52,895 nucleotides of DNA, taken from contig SCUS01000077.1 in assembly GCA_004297725.1 (NCBI GenBank), positions 1 through 52,895 on the forward strand, in the 5' to 3' direction. This DNA is from Myxococcaceae bacterium. GTDB lineage: Bacteria; Myxococcota_A; Polyangia; Polyangiales; Ga0077539. Below the pieces are notes generated by a model that did not search any database, was not told where the DNA came from, and saw nothing but the letters and a program-made list of their open reading frames with translations. Shown piece by piece: positions 7,893 to 18,767 of this stretch. The translations under genes were made by a program, and so were the position numbers. Position 1 is the stretch's first letter, and each line of letters begins with the position of its first letter.

Positions 7893-9752
7893 GTGCCCGC
7901 GGCGCTCTGGTTCACCCTCCACGCCGCTCCCTCCGTCGCCTACCGCGACGCCGGGGAGCTCACCGCCGCCTCCTTCCTTCTCGACGTCGCGCACCCGACG
8001 GGCTTCCCCGTGGACGTGCTGCTGGTGCGCCTCGCGATGCTCGTCCCGATCGGCGACGTCGCCTTCCGCGCCAACCTCGCCGTCGGCGCCCTCATGGCCC
8101 TCGCCTGCGGGTGCGCCGCGGAGCTCGCCCACCGGCTCGTCGCCGGCCCTCCGCCGCTGCGCCTCGCGCTCTCGGCCCTGTGCTCCGCGGCGCTGATGGC
8201 CTCCTCGACGGTGCTGCGCGCGGCCACGGCGATGGAGGTCTACGCCGGGTCGCTGCTGCTCACCCTCGCGGCCCTCGCGCTTACCGAGGGGGATATGGCC
8301 CTCCCGCAGCGCCGTCGTCTCGCGGGGCTGGCGCTCGGGCTCTCGCTCGCCATGCACGTCACCGCGAGGCCCGCGGCGCTGCTCGCGGTGGCGCTCACGG
8401 CCTGGCCCTCGTGGAGGGGCGCCCCCTGGACGGCGCGCGCCCGCTCCCTCGCTCCGGTCGCGGCGCTGGCGCTCGTCGGGGCGCTGGTGGTGGCCTACCT
8501 CCCGCTCGCCTCGCGGAGGGATGGACCCATCGACTGGGGCGATCCGCAGACCCTGCGGGGATGGGTCGACCACCTCACGGCGCGCACGATCCGCTCGACC
8601 TTCGCGGGCCGCATCCTCGTCCCCTGGCGCCTGCCGGAAGACCTCTCCACGGCCGGGTACACCCTCCTCGAGGACCTGGGCGCGCCGCTGGTGCTGCTCT
8701 CCCTCGCGGGGGCGCTGGTGGCGGTGCGTCGCCGCGCGGCGTGGCCGGTGCTCGCGGTGACGGCGCTCGACCTCGCCTACTCCGTGGCGGTCAACCCCAT
8801 GGGGACCATCGACCGGCAGACCCTCTTCGTCGCCGAGGCCGGGATGGCCGTGCTCTGCGCGCTGGCGCTGGGGGCGCTGGTCGAGCGCCTCGGTGCGCGC
8901 TGGGCTGCGGGCTCGACGGTGCTGGCGGCGGCGCTGGCGCTGGTCCTGCTGGCGCGCCGGGATGCGCGCTGGGCGGGGGCGGCGGATCGCTGGGCCGCGG
9001 CGGAGGTGCTGGGCGGCGCCGGGGCGCTGGGGGCGGTGCCGGTGCGCGCGGTGGTGCTGTGCGGCTCGGACGACGGCTGCGGGGGAGCGATGTTCGCGCA
9101 GTGGGTGGAGGGCGAGCGGCCCGACGTGACGGTGCTGCCGCAGAGCAGCCTCGCGGACCCGTCGACGTGGCGACGGCTGGAGGCCCATCGCTCGCTGCTG
9201 CGCCGAGGAGAGGCCGACCGGGGAGGGGCTCCCATCGAGGTCGTGCGGCTGCGCTGGCTGCTGGAGCGCGCGGGGCGCAGGGCGCGCTGGGAGGGCGACG
9301 GGCGGAGGGTTCCGTGGCTGCCGCTCTCGCCGGGAGAGACGCCGGTGTTCGCTCGCGTGGGGGCGACCGCGGAGGCGGACGCGACGGTCGACCGTGAGGC
9401 GCCGAGGTGGCTGCTGCCGAGGATCGCGGGCGAAGGCGTAGGGGCGCGCCGCATCGGGGCGATGGTGCTGTTCGCCGCCGGGGTGAGGGAGGCGACCGTG
9501 GCCGTGGACCGCGGCGCTCCGCTGTGGCGCGCGGCGCTCGCGGTGTGGCCCGAGCACGCCGCCGCGTGGAGCAACCTTGGCCTCGCGGAGGCCCGCGCGG
9601 GAAACCTCTCCTCGGCGGTGCTGATGACCCGCAGGGCGCTCGACCTGCAGCCCGATCGCCCCCAGACGTGGCGCAACCTCGCGGAGTACCTCGACGCGAG
9701 CGGAGACCGGGCGGGCGCCGCCGAGGCCCGCCGCGAGGCCGCGCGCCGCTGA
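7893..9752 (+). CDS. DUF2723-type membrane glycosyltransferase with C-terminal TPRs
   Basis: About 619 residues. The N-terminal two thirds are hydrophobic with roughly ten membrane segments and begin with 'YRDAGELTAASFLLDVAHPT', matching the 'DSGE...LGVAHPPG' signature of the DUF2723/TMEM260 family (GT117, putative protein O-mannosyltransferases), where the early acidic pair is catalytic. The C-terminus ('AVWPEHAAAWSNLGLAEARA', 'ALDLQPDRPQTWRNLAEYL') is two TPR units, usual in bacterial members. The GTG at 7893 is the first standard start; an in-frame CTG at 7869 would restore a longer first helix and deserves consideration. It may glycosylate secreted proteins using a lipid-linked sugar, perhaps from the pathway encoded just upstream. 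Confidence 0.82.
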   Translation: MPAALWFTLHAAPSVAYRDAGELTAASFLLDVAHPTGFPVDVLLVRLAMLVPIGDVAFRANLAVGALMALACGCAAELAHRLVAGPPPLRLALSALCSAALMASSTVLRAATAMEVYAGSLLLTLAALALTEGDMALPQRRRLAGLALGLSLAMHVTARPAALLAVALTAWPSWRGAPWTARARSLAPVAALALVGALVVAYLPLASRRDGPIDWGDPQTLRGWVDHLTARTIRSTFAGRILVPWRLPEDLSTAGYTLLEDLGAPLVLLSLAGALVAVRRRAAWPVLAVTALDLAYSVAVNPMGTIDRQTLFVAEAGMAVLCALALGALVERLGARWAAGSTVLAAALALVLLARRDARWAGAADRWAAAEVLGGAGALGAVPVRAVVLCGSDDGCGGAMFAQWVEGERPDVTVLPQSSLADPSTWRRLEAHRSLLRRGEADRGGAPIEVVRLRWLLERAGRRARWEGDGRRVPWLPLSPGETPVFARVGATAEADATVDREAPRWLLPRIAGEGVGARRIGAMVLFAAGVREATVAVDRGAPLWRAALAVWPEHAAAWSNLGLAEARAGNLSSAVLMTRRALDLQPDRPQTWRNLAEYLDASGDRAGAAEARREAARR

Positions 9753-9799
9753 CAGGGATGTTGGCGATCGCGACGCAGGGGGATGTACCCTCCGCGGGT

Positions 9800-11560
9800 G
9801 TGAAGATCCGACGTAGCTTCCGGGCGACCCTGGCCGTGATCATTGCTTCGCTCACGGCCTGTGGCGACGGCGCGCAGCCCGCGACGGACGCCGGGGAGGA
9901 CGCTCCTCTCGTGGCCGACGTGGGCACGGACGTGGGCACCGACGTGGGCACCGACGTGGGCACCGATGCGGGGCTCGATTCGGGCGCCGATGCGGGCGCC
10001 GATGTGGGGCCGGTGGGCGACCTCGCGGGCGACGAGGGGGCGGCGACGGACGCCGACGACTGCTCCGACGGAGGGCTGCGCGTCGACGGCGGCGGGTGCC
10101 TCCGCTGCGCTCCCGGCGAGCGGGTGTGCGGCGCTCGCTGCTCGGGCGCCTCGGACCCCTCCACCGGCTGCGGCGCCGCCGGGTGCGAGCCCTGCGCGTA
10201 CCCCAACGCGATGGCGACCTGCGTGGCGGGCGCGTGCGCTCCGGGGCGCTGCCTCGACGGCTTCGCGGAGTGCGACCTCGACGCGCGCAACGGGTGCGAG
10301 GTCTCCACCCGCACCGACCGGGACCACTGCGGCGCCTGCGGCAATCGCTGCTCGCTGCCCAACGCGGCGGCCGGGTGCTCCGACGGCACCTGCGCGGTGG
10401 GCACCTGCAACCCGGGCTACGGCGACTGCGACGGCAACGCCGCCAACGGCTGCGAGACCGGCGTGCAGGGCGACCTCGCCCACTGCGGGGCGTGCGGGCA
10501 GCGGTGCGCCCCGGCCCACGCGACGGGGCGGTGCTCGGCGGGGGCGTGCGGGGTGGCGGCCTGCGAGGCGGGCTTCGCCGACTGCGACGGCAGCGCCGCC
10601 AACGGCTGCGAGGTGGACGTACGCGTCGACGCGATGAGCTGCGGGCGCTGCGGGGCGAGGTGCGCGCCGCCGCACGCGACGGGCTCGTGCTCGGCGGGGG
10701 CGTGCTCGGTGGTGGCCTGCGATCCGGGCTACGGCGACTGCGACGGCGACGCGGGCAACGGCTGCGAGGTCGACCTCCGGACGAGCGCCGCCCACTGCGG
10801 AACCTGCGTGGCGCGCTGCGCCTACCCCAACGCCGCGGGGCAGTGCCGCGAGGGGGTCTGCGCGCCCGGCGCCTGCAACCCGGGCTTCTCCGACTGCGAC
10901 GGCGACGCGGCCAACGGGTGCGAGGTGGAGACCGCGAGCAACCCGCTGAGCTGCGGGGCGTGCGGGCGGGTGTGCGACCGGCCCAACGCCACGGCGCAGT
11001 GCTCCGCCGGGGTGTGCCGCATCGGGCGCTGCGACGCGGGCTCGGCGGACTGCGACGGCCGCGACGACAACGGCTGCGAGGTCAACACCAGCCTGACGCT
11101 CTCGAGCTGCGGGGCGTGCGGGCGGGTGTGCGCCCCGGCGCACGCGACGCCGGTCTGCGAGGAGGGGCGCTGCGCGATCGCGTCGTGCGCTCCGTCGTAC
11201 GCCAACTGCAACGAGTCGCCCGACGACGGGTGCGAGGTAGACACCCGGAGCGACGTCGCCCACTGCGGCGGCTGCGGCAACGGGTGCAGGTTTCCGAGGG
11301 CGACGACGCGGTGCACCGGCGGTCAGTGCCACATCGCGACCTGCGATCCGGGCTACGGCGACTGCAACGGCGACGAGGGCGACGGGTGCGAGACCGCGCT
11401 CTCGGCGGCCCCGGACAACTGCGGCGTGTGCGGGGTGTTCTGCACCGAGGTGTGCCGGGCGAGCGTGTGCGAGCCGTGCAGCGTGGCGAGCGAGGGGGCG
11501 GCGTGCCGCGGCGGATCGATCTGCCGCTGCGCGGGCGCCCTCTGCGCGTGCAGGGACTGA
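9800..11560 (+). CDS. Cys-repeat surface lipoprotein ('NGCE' repeats)
   Basis: A 586-residue lipoprotein. The GTG at 9800 is preferred over the ATG at 9758 because it gives a compact signal (VKIRRSFRATLAVIIASLTAC). A linker follows containing four to five tandem 'GTDV' units encoded by a 12-bp DNA repeat. The rest is eight tandem modules of about 46 residues, each with a 'HCGACGxRC' start, 'GxCxxGxC' middle and 'DCDxxxxNGCE' end, plus a Cys-rich cap. Such modules are typical of myxobacterial secreted proteins and are presumably disulfide-bonded. Acidic 'DCDGNAANG' turns look calcium-binding. The ligand or role is unknown. Confidence 0.85.
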   Translation: MKIRRSFRATLAVIIASLTACGDGAQPATDAGEDAPLVADVGTDVGTDVGTDVGTDAGLDSGADAGADVGPVGDLAGDEGAATDADDCSDGGLRVDGGGCLRCAPGERVCGARCSGASDPSTGCGAAGCEPCAYPNAMATCVAGACAPGRCLDGFAECDLDARNGCEVSTRTDRDHCGACGNRCSLPNAAAGCSDGTCAVGTCNPGYGDCDGNAANGCETGVQGDLAHCGACGQRCAPAHATGRCSAGACGVAACEAGFADCDGSAANGCEVDVRVDAMSCGRCGARCAPPHATGSCSAGACSVVACDPGYGDCDGDAGNGCEVDLRTSAAHCGTCVARCAYPNAAGQCREGVCAPGACNPGFSDCDGDAANGCEVETASNPLSCGACGRVCDRPNATAQCSAGVCRIGRCDAGSADCDGRDDNGCEVNTSLTLSSCGACGRVCAPAHATPVCEEGRCAIASCAPSYANCNESPDDGCEVDTRSDVAHCGGCGNGCRFPRATTRCTGGQCHIATCDPGYGDCNGDEGDGCETALSAAPDNCGVCGVFCTEVCRASVCEPCSVASEGAACRGGSICRCAGALCACRD

Positions 11561-13507
<1,947 letters not shown>

Positions 13508-13524
13508 CTCCCCCCCCGACGCTG

Positions 13525-13860
13525 TTACGGCGTCCGCCACTCCACGGCCGTACCCACCATCCTCACCCGGCCTCCGCGGAGGGGCCGGGCCGTGGCGTCG
13601 ATCACCGCGTCGGCGTCGGCCTCGCAGGCGGCGCGCTGCATCGCGCTGCGGCACTGCTCGGGGTGCGTGTCGCTGCACTCCGCGGTGAGCACGGCGATGG
13701 CCTCGCGCGGCGTCTCGGGGCCGCGGTCGGTGAAGACCGTCGGGTCGACGCAGGGCGCGGCGCGCGGGGTGCGGCGCGCGTTGATCATGTGGAAGTGGTG
13801 GCTGGGGCCGCTCGAGCAGCCGAGGGCCGCGGCGAGCGCGAGGAGGATCAACGGTCGCAT
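13525..13860 (-). CDS. small predicted lipoprotein
   Basis: A 111-residue protein with a lipoprotein signal (MRPLILLALAAALGC, Cys 15). The mature part contains four cysteines ('APCVDP', 'AECSDTHPEQC', 'AACEADADAV'), suggesting two disulfides, and ends 'MVGTAVEWRTP'. No family is recognised. It is convergent with pyrG, 17 bp away, and lies 36 bp downstream of the FGE-like gene on the same strand, so the two are probably cotranscribed. Confidence 0.72.
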   Translation of the reverse strand: MRPLILLALAAALGCSSGPSHHFHMINARRTPRAAPCVDPTVFTDRGPETPREAIAVLTAECSDTHPEQCRSAMQRAACEADADAVIDATARPLRGGRVRMVGTAVEWRTP

Positions 13861-13896
13861 AGGCGGCGCAGGATGCTGGATGCACCCCGCGAGCGT

Positions 13897-15072
13897 CTAG
13901 CGTCCGCGGTGGCGGCGGGGCTCGACGGGCGTCGGCGGAGGCGGAGGGGGCGGGGCGACGGGGACGGCCGTCGGGGGCAGCGGGGGCTCGACCGGCGAGT
14001 GCACGCAGCGGAAGCCGAGGGTGGCCAGGCGGAAGGAGGGGTTGGCCGGGACGCGCGCGGTGGTGCGCAGCGCGGCGGCGGTGCCGGAGTACCAGTGGCC
14101 GCCGCGGGCCACGCGGTCGGTGCCCGAGGGCGCGCCGGTCGGGTCGGTGGCCGGGGCGGCGGTGTAGAGGCCGAACCAGTCGCCGGTCCACTCCATCACG
14201 TTGCCGGCCATGTCGAGGACGCCGTACTGCGAGGCGCCCGGGGTGAAGGCTCCCACCGGGGCGGTGGCGGCCTGCGAGTCGCTGCCCGGGAAGGACGCCG
14301 CGGGGCGCGAGAGGTTGTGGCGGGTGATGAGCGCGAGGCAGTCGGCGTCGCAGGCGTTGACGCGCTCGAGCGAGGGGGCGGCCTCGCCCCACGGGAAGGA
14401 GCGGGTCTCGGCCCCGCGCGCGGCGAACTCCCACTCGGCCTCGGTGGGGAGGCGGCCGCCGCGGGAGCGGCAGTAGGCGCTGGCCTGGGTCCAGTCGACG
14501 CAGTTCATCGGGTGGTCGGCGCGGTCGGCGCGGCTGCCGTTGCAGAGCTGGTTCCAGGAGGGGAGCTGCGGGGCGGGGATGGCGGGGAAGTTCACCGTCG
14601 AGGAGGTGGTGCACAGGCCCGACGCGGCGCACTCCTGGTAGCGGTGGGCGCTCACCTCCGTGCGGTCGATGCAGTAGGGCGCGAGCGTCACGCGGTGCGC
14701 GGGCGTCTCGTTGCGGTCGCCCGACTGGCCCGCGGCGGCGCCCATGTTGAAGACGGCGTTCTCGATGAGCACCATGCCCTCCGGGCAGCGCGAGGCGGGC
14801 GCCGGCGGGGGCGTCGGGAGGGCGACCGGCGGAGGCGTGACGGCCTGGCGGCAGGCGTCGGCGCTGTCGACGCAGAGGCAGCGGGTGCGCGCGGGGACCC
14901 ACTCCTCGATGCCGGGGCAGCAGTGGCCGTCGGAGTCGTGCTCACCCGCGGCGCAGGTGACGGACGCCGGGCGGCGGCGGCGGTGCTGCGCGTCGCTGGA
15001 GGTGCCGAGCAGGGTGACCGCGCCGAGCAGCGCGAAGAGCGAAGTGCGATGTAACGAAGGAACGAACCGCAT
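13897..15072 (-). CDS. exported FGE-sulfatase-domain protein lacking the catalytic Cys pair
   Basis: A 391-residue protein with a signal peptide (start at 15072: MRFVPSLHRTSLFALLGAVT) and a Cys-containing linker. The formylglycine-generating-enzyme fold spans about 120-370: 'EGMVLIENAVFNMG', 'YCIDRTEVSAHRYQEC', 'HPMNCVDWTQASAYC', 'RLPTEAEWEFAARG', 'GVLDMAGNVMEWTGDWF' and 'LGFRCV'. Where true FGE has 'CHRSYC' (human Cys336/Cys341) this protein has 'GGHWYSGTAAALR' with no cysteine, so sulfatase activation is unlikely. Such pseudo-FGE proteins serve as binding domains or act in other oxidations (EgtB, PvdO types). The C-terminus is Pro-rich and ends in a basic tail. Confidence 0.88.
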   Translation of the reverse strand: MRFVPSLHRTSLFALLGAVTLLGTSSDAQHRRRRPASVTCAAGEHDSDGHCCPGIEEWVPARTRCLCVDSADACRQAVTPPPVALPTPPPAPASRCPEGMVLIENAVFNMGAAAGQSGDRNETPAHRVTLAPYCIDRTEVSAHRYQECAASGLCTTSSTVNFPAIPAPQLPSWNQLCNGSRADRADHPMNCVDWTQASAYCRSRGGRLPTEAEWEFAARGAETRSFPWGEAAPSLERVNACDADCLALITRHNLSRPAASFPGSDSQAATAPVGAFTPGASQYGVLDMAGNVMEWTGDWFGLYTAAPATDPTGAPSGTDRVARGGHWYSGTAAALRTTARVPANPSFRLATLGFRCVHSPVEPPLPPTAVPVAPPPPPPPTPVEPRRHRGR

Positions 15073-15191
15073 GCTGAAGCTCCGTGAGTGAATTAGGGCC
15101 GCGGGGTTCAACCTCACTCCTGCGTCCGGTGCAAGGGGCGCCGTGGACGGCGTTGACACTCCCCGTCCGGGCGGTGCTTGATGCGCCCGCA

Positions 15192-15956
15192 ATGCAGGCC
15201 ATTCGATCTTTGACGTTGTTGCTGTCCGCGCTCGGTCTCGCCGGTGTGCTCGGGTGTTCTTCCAGCGGGCCCAACGCTCCCGCCGATGCGGGGGGGCCCG
15301 ACACCGGGGAAGACGCCGGGGACGTTCCGCTCTTCATCGGCCCGGGCAACCTCAACGTGACCTGGACCATCAACGGCAACCCCCCGGCCACCGAGTGCGC
15401 CGTGGTGGGCGCGGCCTTCGTGGAGATCCAGGCCTCCTTCGGCAGCGCGATGCGCCTGCCCTGCACCCAGGGCATGGTCTCGAAGATGATGCTCCCGGCC
15501 AACCGGCTCAACGTCGGGGCCCGGCTGCTGCGCGCCGACGGCTCGCCCATCTACGAGTACGTCATCCCCACCACGATCCTCTCCGACCAGACGGTCGACG
15601 CCACCATCAACTTCGAGCCGCCAGGCACCCTGCGCGTTCGCTGGACCGTCAACGGCAACTCCCCCACCACCGAGTGCGCCACCACCGTCGCCAACCGGGT
15701 GGTCATCCGGGTCGAGGGGCTCGACGGCTACCAGGCCGCCTGCTCCGCCAGGCAGATCACCTTCACCCGCGTGCCCGGGGCCACGCTCGCCGGCCTCCAG
15801 CCCGGGCGCTACGCCGTCACCGGGCAGATCATCAACGTGACGGGCTCCAACAGCCGGGTGCTCCAGACGCTCATGGCCGAGGGGGTGGTCCCTTCCGGCG
15901 GCGTCGGCGAGGTGGTGCTGCCCTTCGAGGCGCCCCCCCTGCCGGTCGATCCGTGA
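15192..15956 (+). CDS. predicted lipoprotein with duplicated beta domain
   Basis: A 254-residue lipoprotein (MQAIRSLTLLLSALGLAGVLGC, lipobox Cys 22) with an Ala/Asp/Gly linker. The mature part has two related halves: 'LNVTWTINGNPPATECA' and 'LRVRWTVNGNSPTTECA' start each repeat, about 95 residues apart, followed by a conserved Cys. This points to an internally duplicated beta-sandwich; no named family is recognised. ATG at 15192 is chosen for the signal peptide. The stop overlaps the GTG of the kinase gene downstream, so the two are translationally coupled although their locations differ (envelope and cytosol). Confidence 0.78.
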   Translation: MQAIRSLTLLLSALGLAGVLGCSSSGPNAPADAGGPDTGEDAGDVPLFIGPGNLNVTWTINGNPPATECAVVGAAFVEIQASFGSAMRLPCTQGMVSKMMLPANRLNVGARLLRADGSPIYEYVIPTTILSDQTVDATINFEPPGTLRVRWTVNGNSPTTECATTVANRVVIRVEGLDGYQAACSARQITFTRVPGATLAGLQPGRYAVTGQIINVTGSNSRVLQTLMAEGVVPSGGVGEVVLPFEAPPLPVDP

Positions 15957-16999
15957 GCGCTCCTCCCCCGGAGGTGCTCGCCCGCTACGCCGGCTTCGAG
16001 GGCGCCGCTGCGCGGCCCCATGGGCGCGGCCTCATCAACGACACCTTCCTGCTCGAAGGCCCCGGCGGGCGCTGCATCCTCCAGCGGCTGCACCCGGTCT
16101 TCGGCCCCGAGGTGCACCACGACATCGAGGCCGTCACCGCGCACCTCGCGCTCCGGGGAAGGGTCACCCCGAGGCTGATCCGCACCCTCGACGGCGCCCT
16201 CTGGGTCGAGCGGGAGACCCCCGGTCGCACCGAGATATGGCGGGCGCAGACCTTCCTCCCCGACCTGCTCACCTACGACCGCCTCGCCCGCGACGAGCAC
16301 GCCTTCGAGGCGGGGGCGCTGGTGGGGAGCTTCCACCGGGCGCTCGCCGACCTCGAGCACGAGTACCGCTTCGTCCGCGCGGGGGTGCACGACACCCGCT
16401 CGCACCTCGACACCCTCGCCCGCGCCGTCGACGCGTGCCCGCAGCACCCGCTCTACGAGCAGGTGGCGCCGCTGGCGGAGGAGATCCTCTCGGCGGGGCG
16501 CTCGCTGCCCGACCTCGGATCGCTCCCGAAGCGCCACTGCCACGGCGACCTCAAGCTCTCCAACCTGCTCTTCGACGACCACCTCCGCGGCGTGTGCCTG
16601 GTCGACCTCGACACCGTCGGTCGGATGATCCTCCCCTTCGAGCTCGGCGACGCGCTGCGCTCGTGGTGCAACCCCTCCGGGGAGGACAGCACCGACTGCG
16701 CCATCTCCGCCGGGCGCGTGGGCCTCGCGGTGGCGGGCTACGCCAGCACGGCGCGCGACCTGGTCGAGCCCTCGGAGTCGGAGAGCCTCGTCGCCGGGCT
16801 CGCGACGATCTGCGTCGAGCTCGCCGCCCGCTTCGCCGCCGACGCCCTGCTGGAGCGCTACTTCGGGTGGGACCCGTCGCGCCACCCCTCGCGCGGCGCC
16901 CACAACCTGGTGCGGGCGAAGGGGCAGTGGTCCCTCGCGAGGAGCGTGCTGGCCGACCGCACGGGCCTCGAGGCGAGGGTGGCGGAGGCGCTCGTCTGA
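15953..16999 (+). CDS. APH-fold small-molecule kinase, N-acetylhexosamine 1-kinase-like
   Basis: A 348-residue phosphotransferase of the aminoglycoside phosphotransferase/choline kinase fold. 'GLINDTFLLE' and 'CILQRLHPVFGPEV' closely resemble the opening of NahK and related hexosamine kinases. The catalytic loop is 'HCHGDLKLSNLLFDD' (about residues 195-209) with the invariant Asp and Asn, and 'VCLVDLDTVG' supplies the metal-binding Asp. The substrate is likely a sugar, possibly GlcNAc or GalNAc, but not proven. The GTG start overlaps the previous stop. It lies 13 bp before a YchJ-like gene in the same direction. Confidence 0.85.
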   Translation: MSAPPPEVLARYAGFEGAAARPHGRGLINDTFLLEGPGGRCILQRLHPVFGPEVHHDIEAVTAHLALRGRVTPRLIRTLDGALWVERETPGRTEIWRAQTFLPDLLTYDRLARDEHAFEAGALVGSFHRALADLEHEYRFVRAGVHDTRSHLDTLARAVDACPQHPLYEQVAPLAEEILSAGRSLPDLGSLPKRHCHGDLKLSNLLFDDHLRGVCLVDLDTVGRMILPFELGDALRSWCNPSGEDSTDCAISAGRVGLAVAGYASTARDLVEPSESESLVAGLATICVELAARFAADALLERYFGWDPSRHPSRGAHNLVRAKGQWSLARSVLADRTGLEARVAEALV

Positions 17000-17012
17000 T
17001 AGCGTCGCGAGG

Positions 17013-17501
17013 GTGCGACCGACCACCAGCGACTGCCCCTGCGGCAGCAAGCGAGACTACGTAGACTGCTGCGGCCCGTACCACGCCGGGGAGCGCGAGG
17101 CGCCCGACGCGATCGCCCTGATGCGCTCGCGCTACAGCGCCTTCGTGAGAGGCGACGACGAGTACCTGCTGCGCACGCTGCACCCCGACCACGCCGACCG
17201 CGAGGCGGGCGACCCCGCCGTGCGCCGCTCGCTGAAGGAGACCTTCCGCCGTTACCGCTACGGGGGCCTCCGGGTGCTCGATCATCGGCTGCCCGGCAGC
17301 GACGGCCTCGCGGAGGTGCTCTTCCACGCGAGGGTGAGGGAGGGGTCGCGCGACCGCTCCTTCGTGGAGCGCTCGTACTTCGCGCTGGATGGCGGCGGGT
17401 GGCGCTACCTCGCGGGCGACATGCTTCCCTCCGCGGGGCTGAAGGGCGTCGAGTCGCTCACCCTGGAGGCCTTCGAGAAGCTGCTGGAGGCGTCGCGGTG
17501 A
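17013..17501 (+). CDS. YchJ-like SEC-C motif protein (UPF0225)
   Basis: A 162-residue cytosolic protein with an N-terminal zinc-binding SEC-C motif, 'CPCGSKRDYVDCCGPYH' (about residues 8-24), then the NTF2-like YchJ domain: 'ALMRSRYSAFVRGDDEYLL', 'WHPD'-like 'LHPDHAD', and 'FVERSYF'. The function of the family is not established. GTG at 17013 gives the expected length. The stop overlaps the GTG of the transporter downstream. Confidence 0.9.
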   Translation: MRPTTSDCPCGSKRDYVDCCGPYHAGEREAPDAIALMRSRYSAFVRGDDEYLLRTLHPDHADREAGDPAVRRSLKETFRRYRYGGLRVLDHRLPGSDGLAEVLFHARVREGSRDRSFVERSYFALDGGGWRYLAGDMLPSAGLKGVESLTLEAFEKLLEASR

Positions 17502-18742
17502 GCGCGCCGCCGCTGACGCGGGCGCAGTCGTGGGCGCTGGTGCTGGCGGCGACCTTCACCATGACCATCAGCTACATCGACCGGCAGGCGCTGGCGGTGC
17601 TGGCGCCGACCATCACCCGCGAGCTGCACATCTCCGAGACGCAGTACGGGCTGCTGGCCTCGGCCTTCTCGCTCGCCTACCTCATCGGCGCCCCGCTCGC
17701 GGGCCGCTGGATCGACCGCGTGGGGGCGCGCCGGGGGCTGCTGGCGGCGGTGCTGCTCTGGACGGTGGCCTCGGCGCTGCACGCGCTGGCGCCGGGCTTC
17801 GGGGCGCTGGTGGTGTTCCGGGTGCTGCTGGGCTTCGCGGAGTCGCCGTCGTTTCCCGGGGCCTCGCAGACGGTGCACCGCGCGCTGCCGCCCGCCGAGC
17901 GGCCCCGGGGCGTGGGGGTGCTGTTCACCGGGAGCTCGATCGGCTCGATGATCGCGCCGCCCATCGCGGTGGCGCTGATGGCGGTCTTCGGCTGGCGAGG
18001 GGCGCTGCTGGTGTCGGCGCTGAGCGGCCTCGTGTGGATCCCGCTCTGGATGGGCGTGGCGTGGCGCTCGCCGGGGAGGGAGGTGCTCGACGCGTCGCCC
18101 GAGGCGGAGGTGCTCACCGAGGGAGCGACGGCGTGGAGCGCGTGGGGTGAGCCCGCGGTGCTGCGGACGCTGGCGCTGATCGTGGCGTCGTCGCCGGCGA
18201 TCGGCTTCGTGCTGACCTGGAGCGCGAAGTACCTGGTGCGGGAGTGGGGCGTCACGCAGGTCGGGGTGGCGGCGTTCATCTGGCTGCCGCCGTTGATGTT
18301 CGACGTGGGGAGCATCGCCTTCGGAGACCTGTCGGCGAGGCTGGCGAGGCACCCGAGCAACGCGCGCGGAGGGACGCACCCCGGGCTGATCGCGGTGAGC
18401 GGGGCGCTGGCGGCGGGCGCGACGCTGGCGATGGTGGGCGCGACGTCGCCGTGGATGGCGGTGGGCTTCGCGGGCCTGGCGATGTTCGGCGGCGGGGGCA
18501 CCTACGCGATGATCACCGCGGACATGCTGGCGAGGATCCCGTCGCACGGGGTGTCGACCGCGGGCGGCTGGTGCGCGTCGGCGCAGGCGCTGGCCTTCGT
18601 GGTGGCCAATCCGCTCATCGGGCGAGGGGTGGAGAGCTGGGGCGGGTACCGCGAGGTGCTGGCGGCGCTCGCGGCGTGGGTGGTCCCGGGGACGGTGGCG
18701 TGGCTGGTGTGGCCGAGGGTGCCGGCGGTGCGCGCGGGGTGA
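17498..18742 (+). CDS. MFS transporter, organic anion/hexuronate type
   Basis: A 414-residue membrane protein with about 12 transmembrane helices. The first helix region 'ISYIDRQALAVLAPTI' and the loop 'GRWIDRVGARRGLL' are typical of the anion:cation symporter/ExuT-like branch, as is 'FRVLLGFAESPSFPGASQTV' in helix 4. The substrate is not predictable; sugar acids and other carboxylates are usual for the branch. GTG at 17498 overlaps the YchJ-like stop. It is followed at 25 bp by the three-gene NTPase cassette, whose base composition differs. Confidence 0.88.
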   Translation: MSAPPLTRAQSWALVLAATFTMTISYIDRQALAVLAPTITRELHISETQYGLLASAFSLAYLIGAPLAGRWIDRVGARRGLLAAVLLWTVASALHALAPGFGALVVFRVLLGFAESPSFPGASQTVHRALPPAERPRGVGVLFTGSSIGSMIAPPIAVALMAVFGWRGALLVSALSGLVWIPLWMGVAWRSPGREVLDASPEAEVLTEGATAWSAWGEPAVLRTLALIVASSPAIGFVLTWSAKYLVREWGVTQVGVAAFIWLPPLMFDVGSIAFGDLSARLARHPSNARGGTHPGLIAVSGALAAGATLAMVGATSPWMAVGFAGLAMFGGGGTYAMITADMLARIPSHGVSTAGGWCASAQALAFVVANPLIGRGVESWGGYREVLAALAAWVVPGTVAWLVWPRVPAVRAG

Positions 18743-18767
18743 AGCGAGGGGCGGGGAGGGTGGTACG

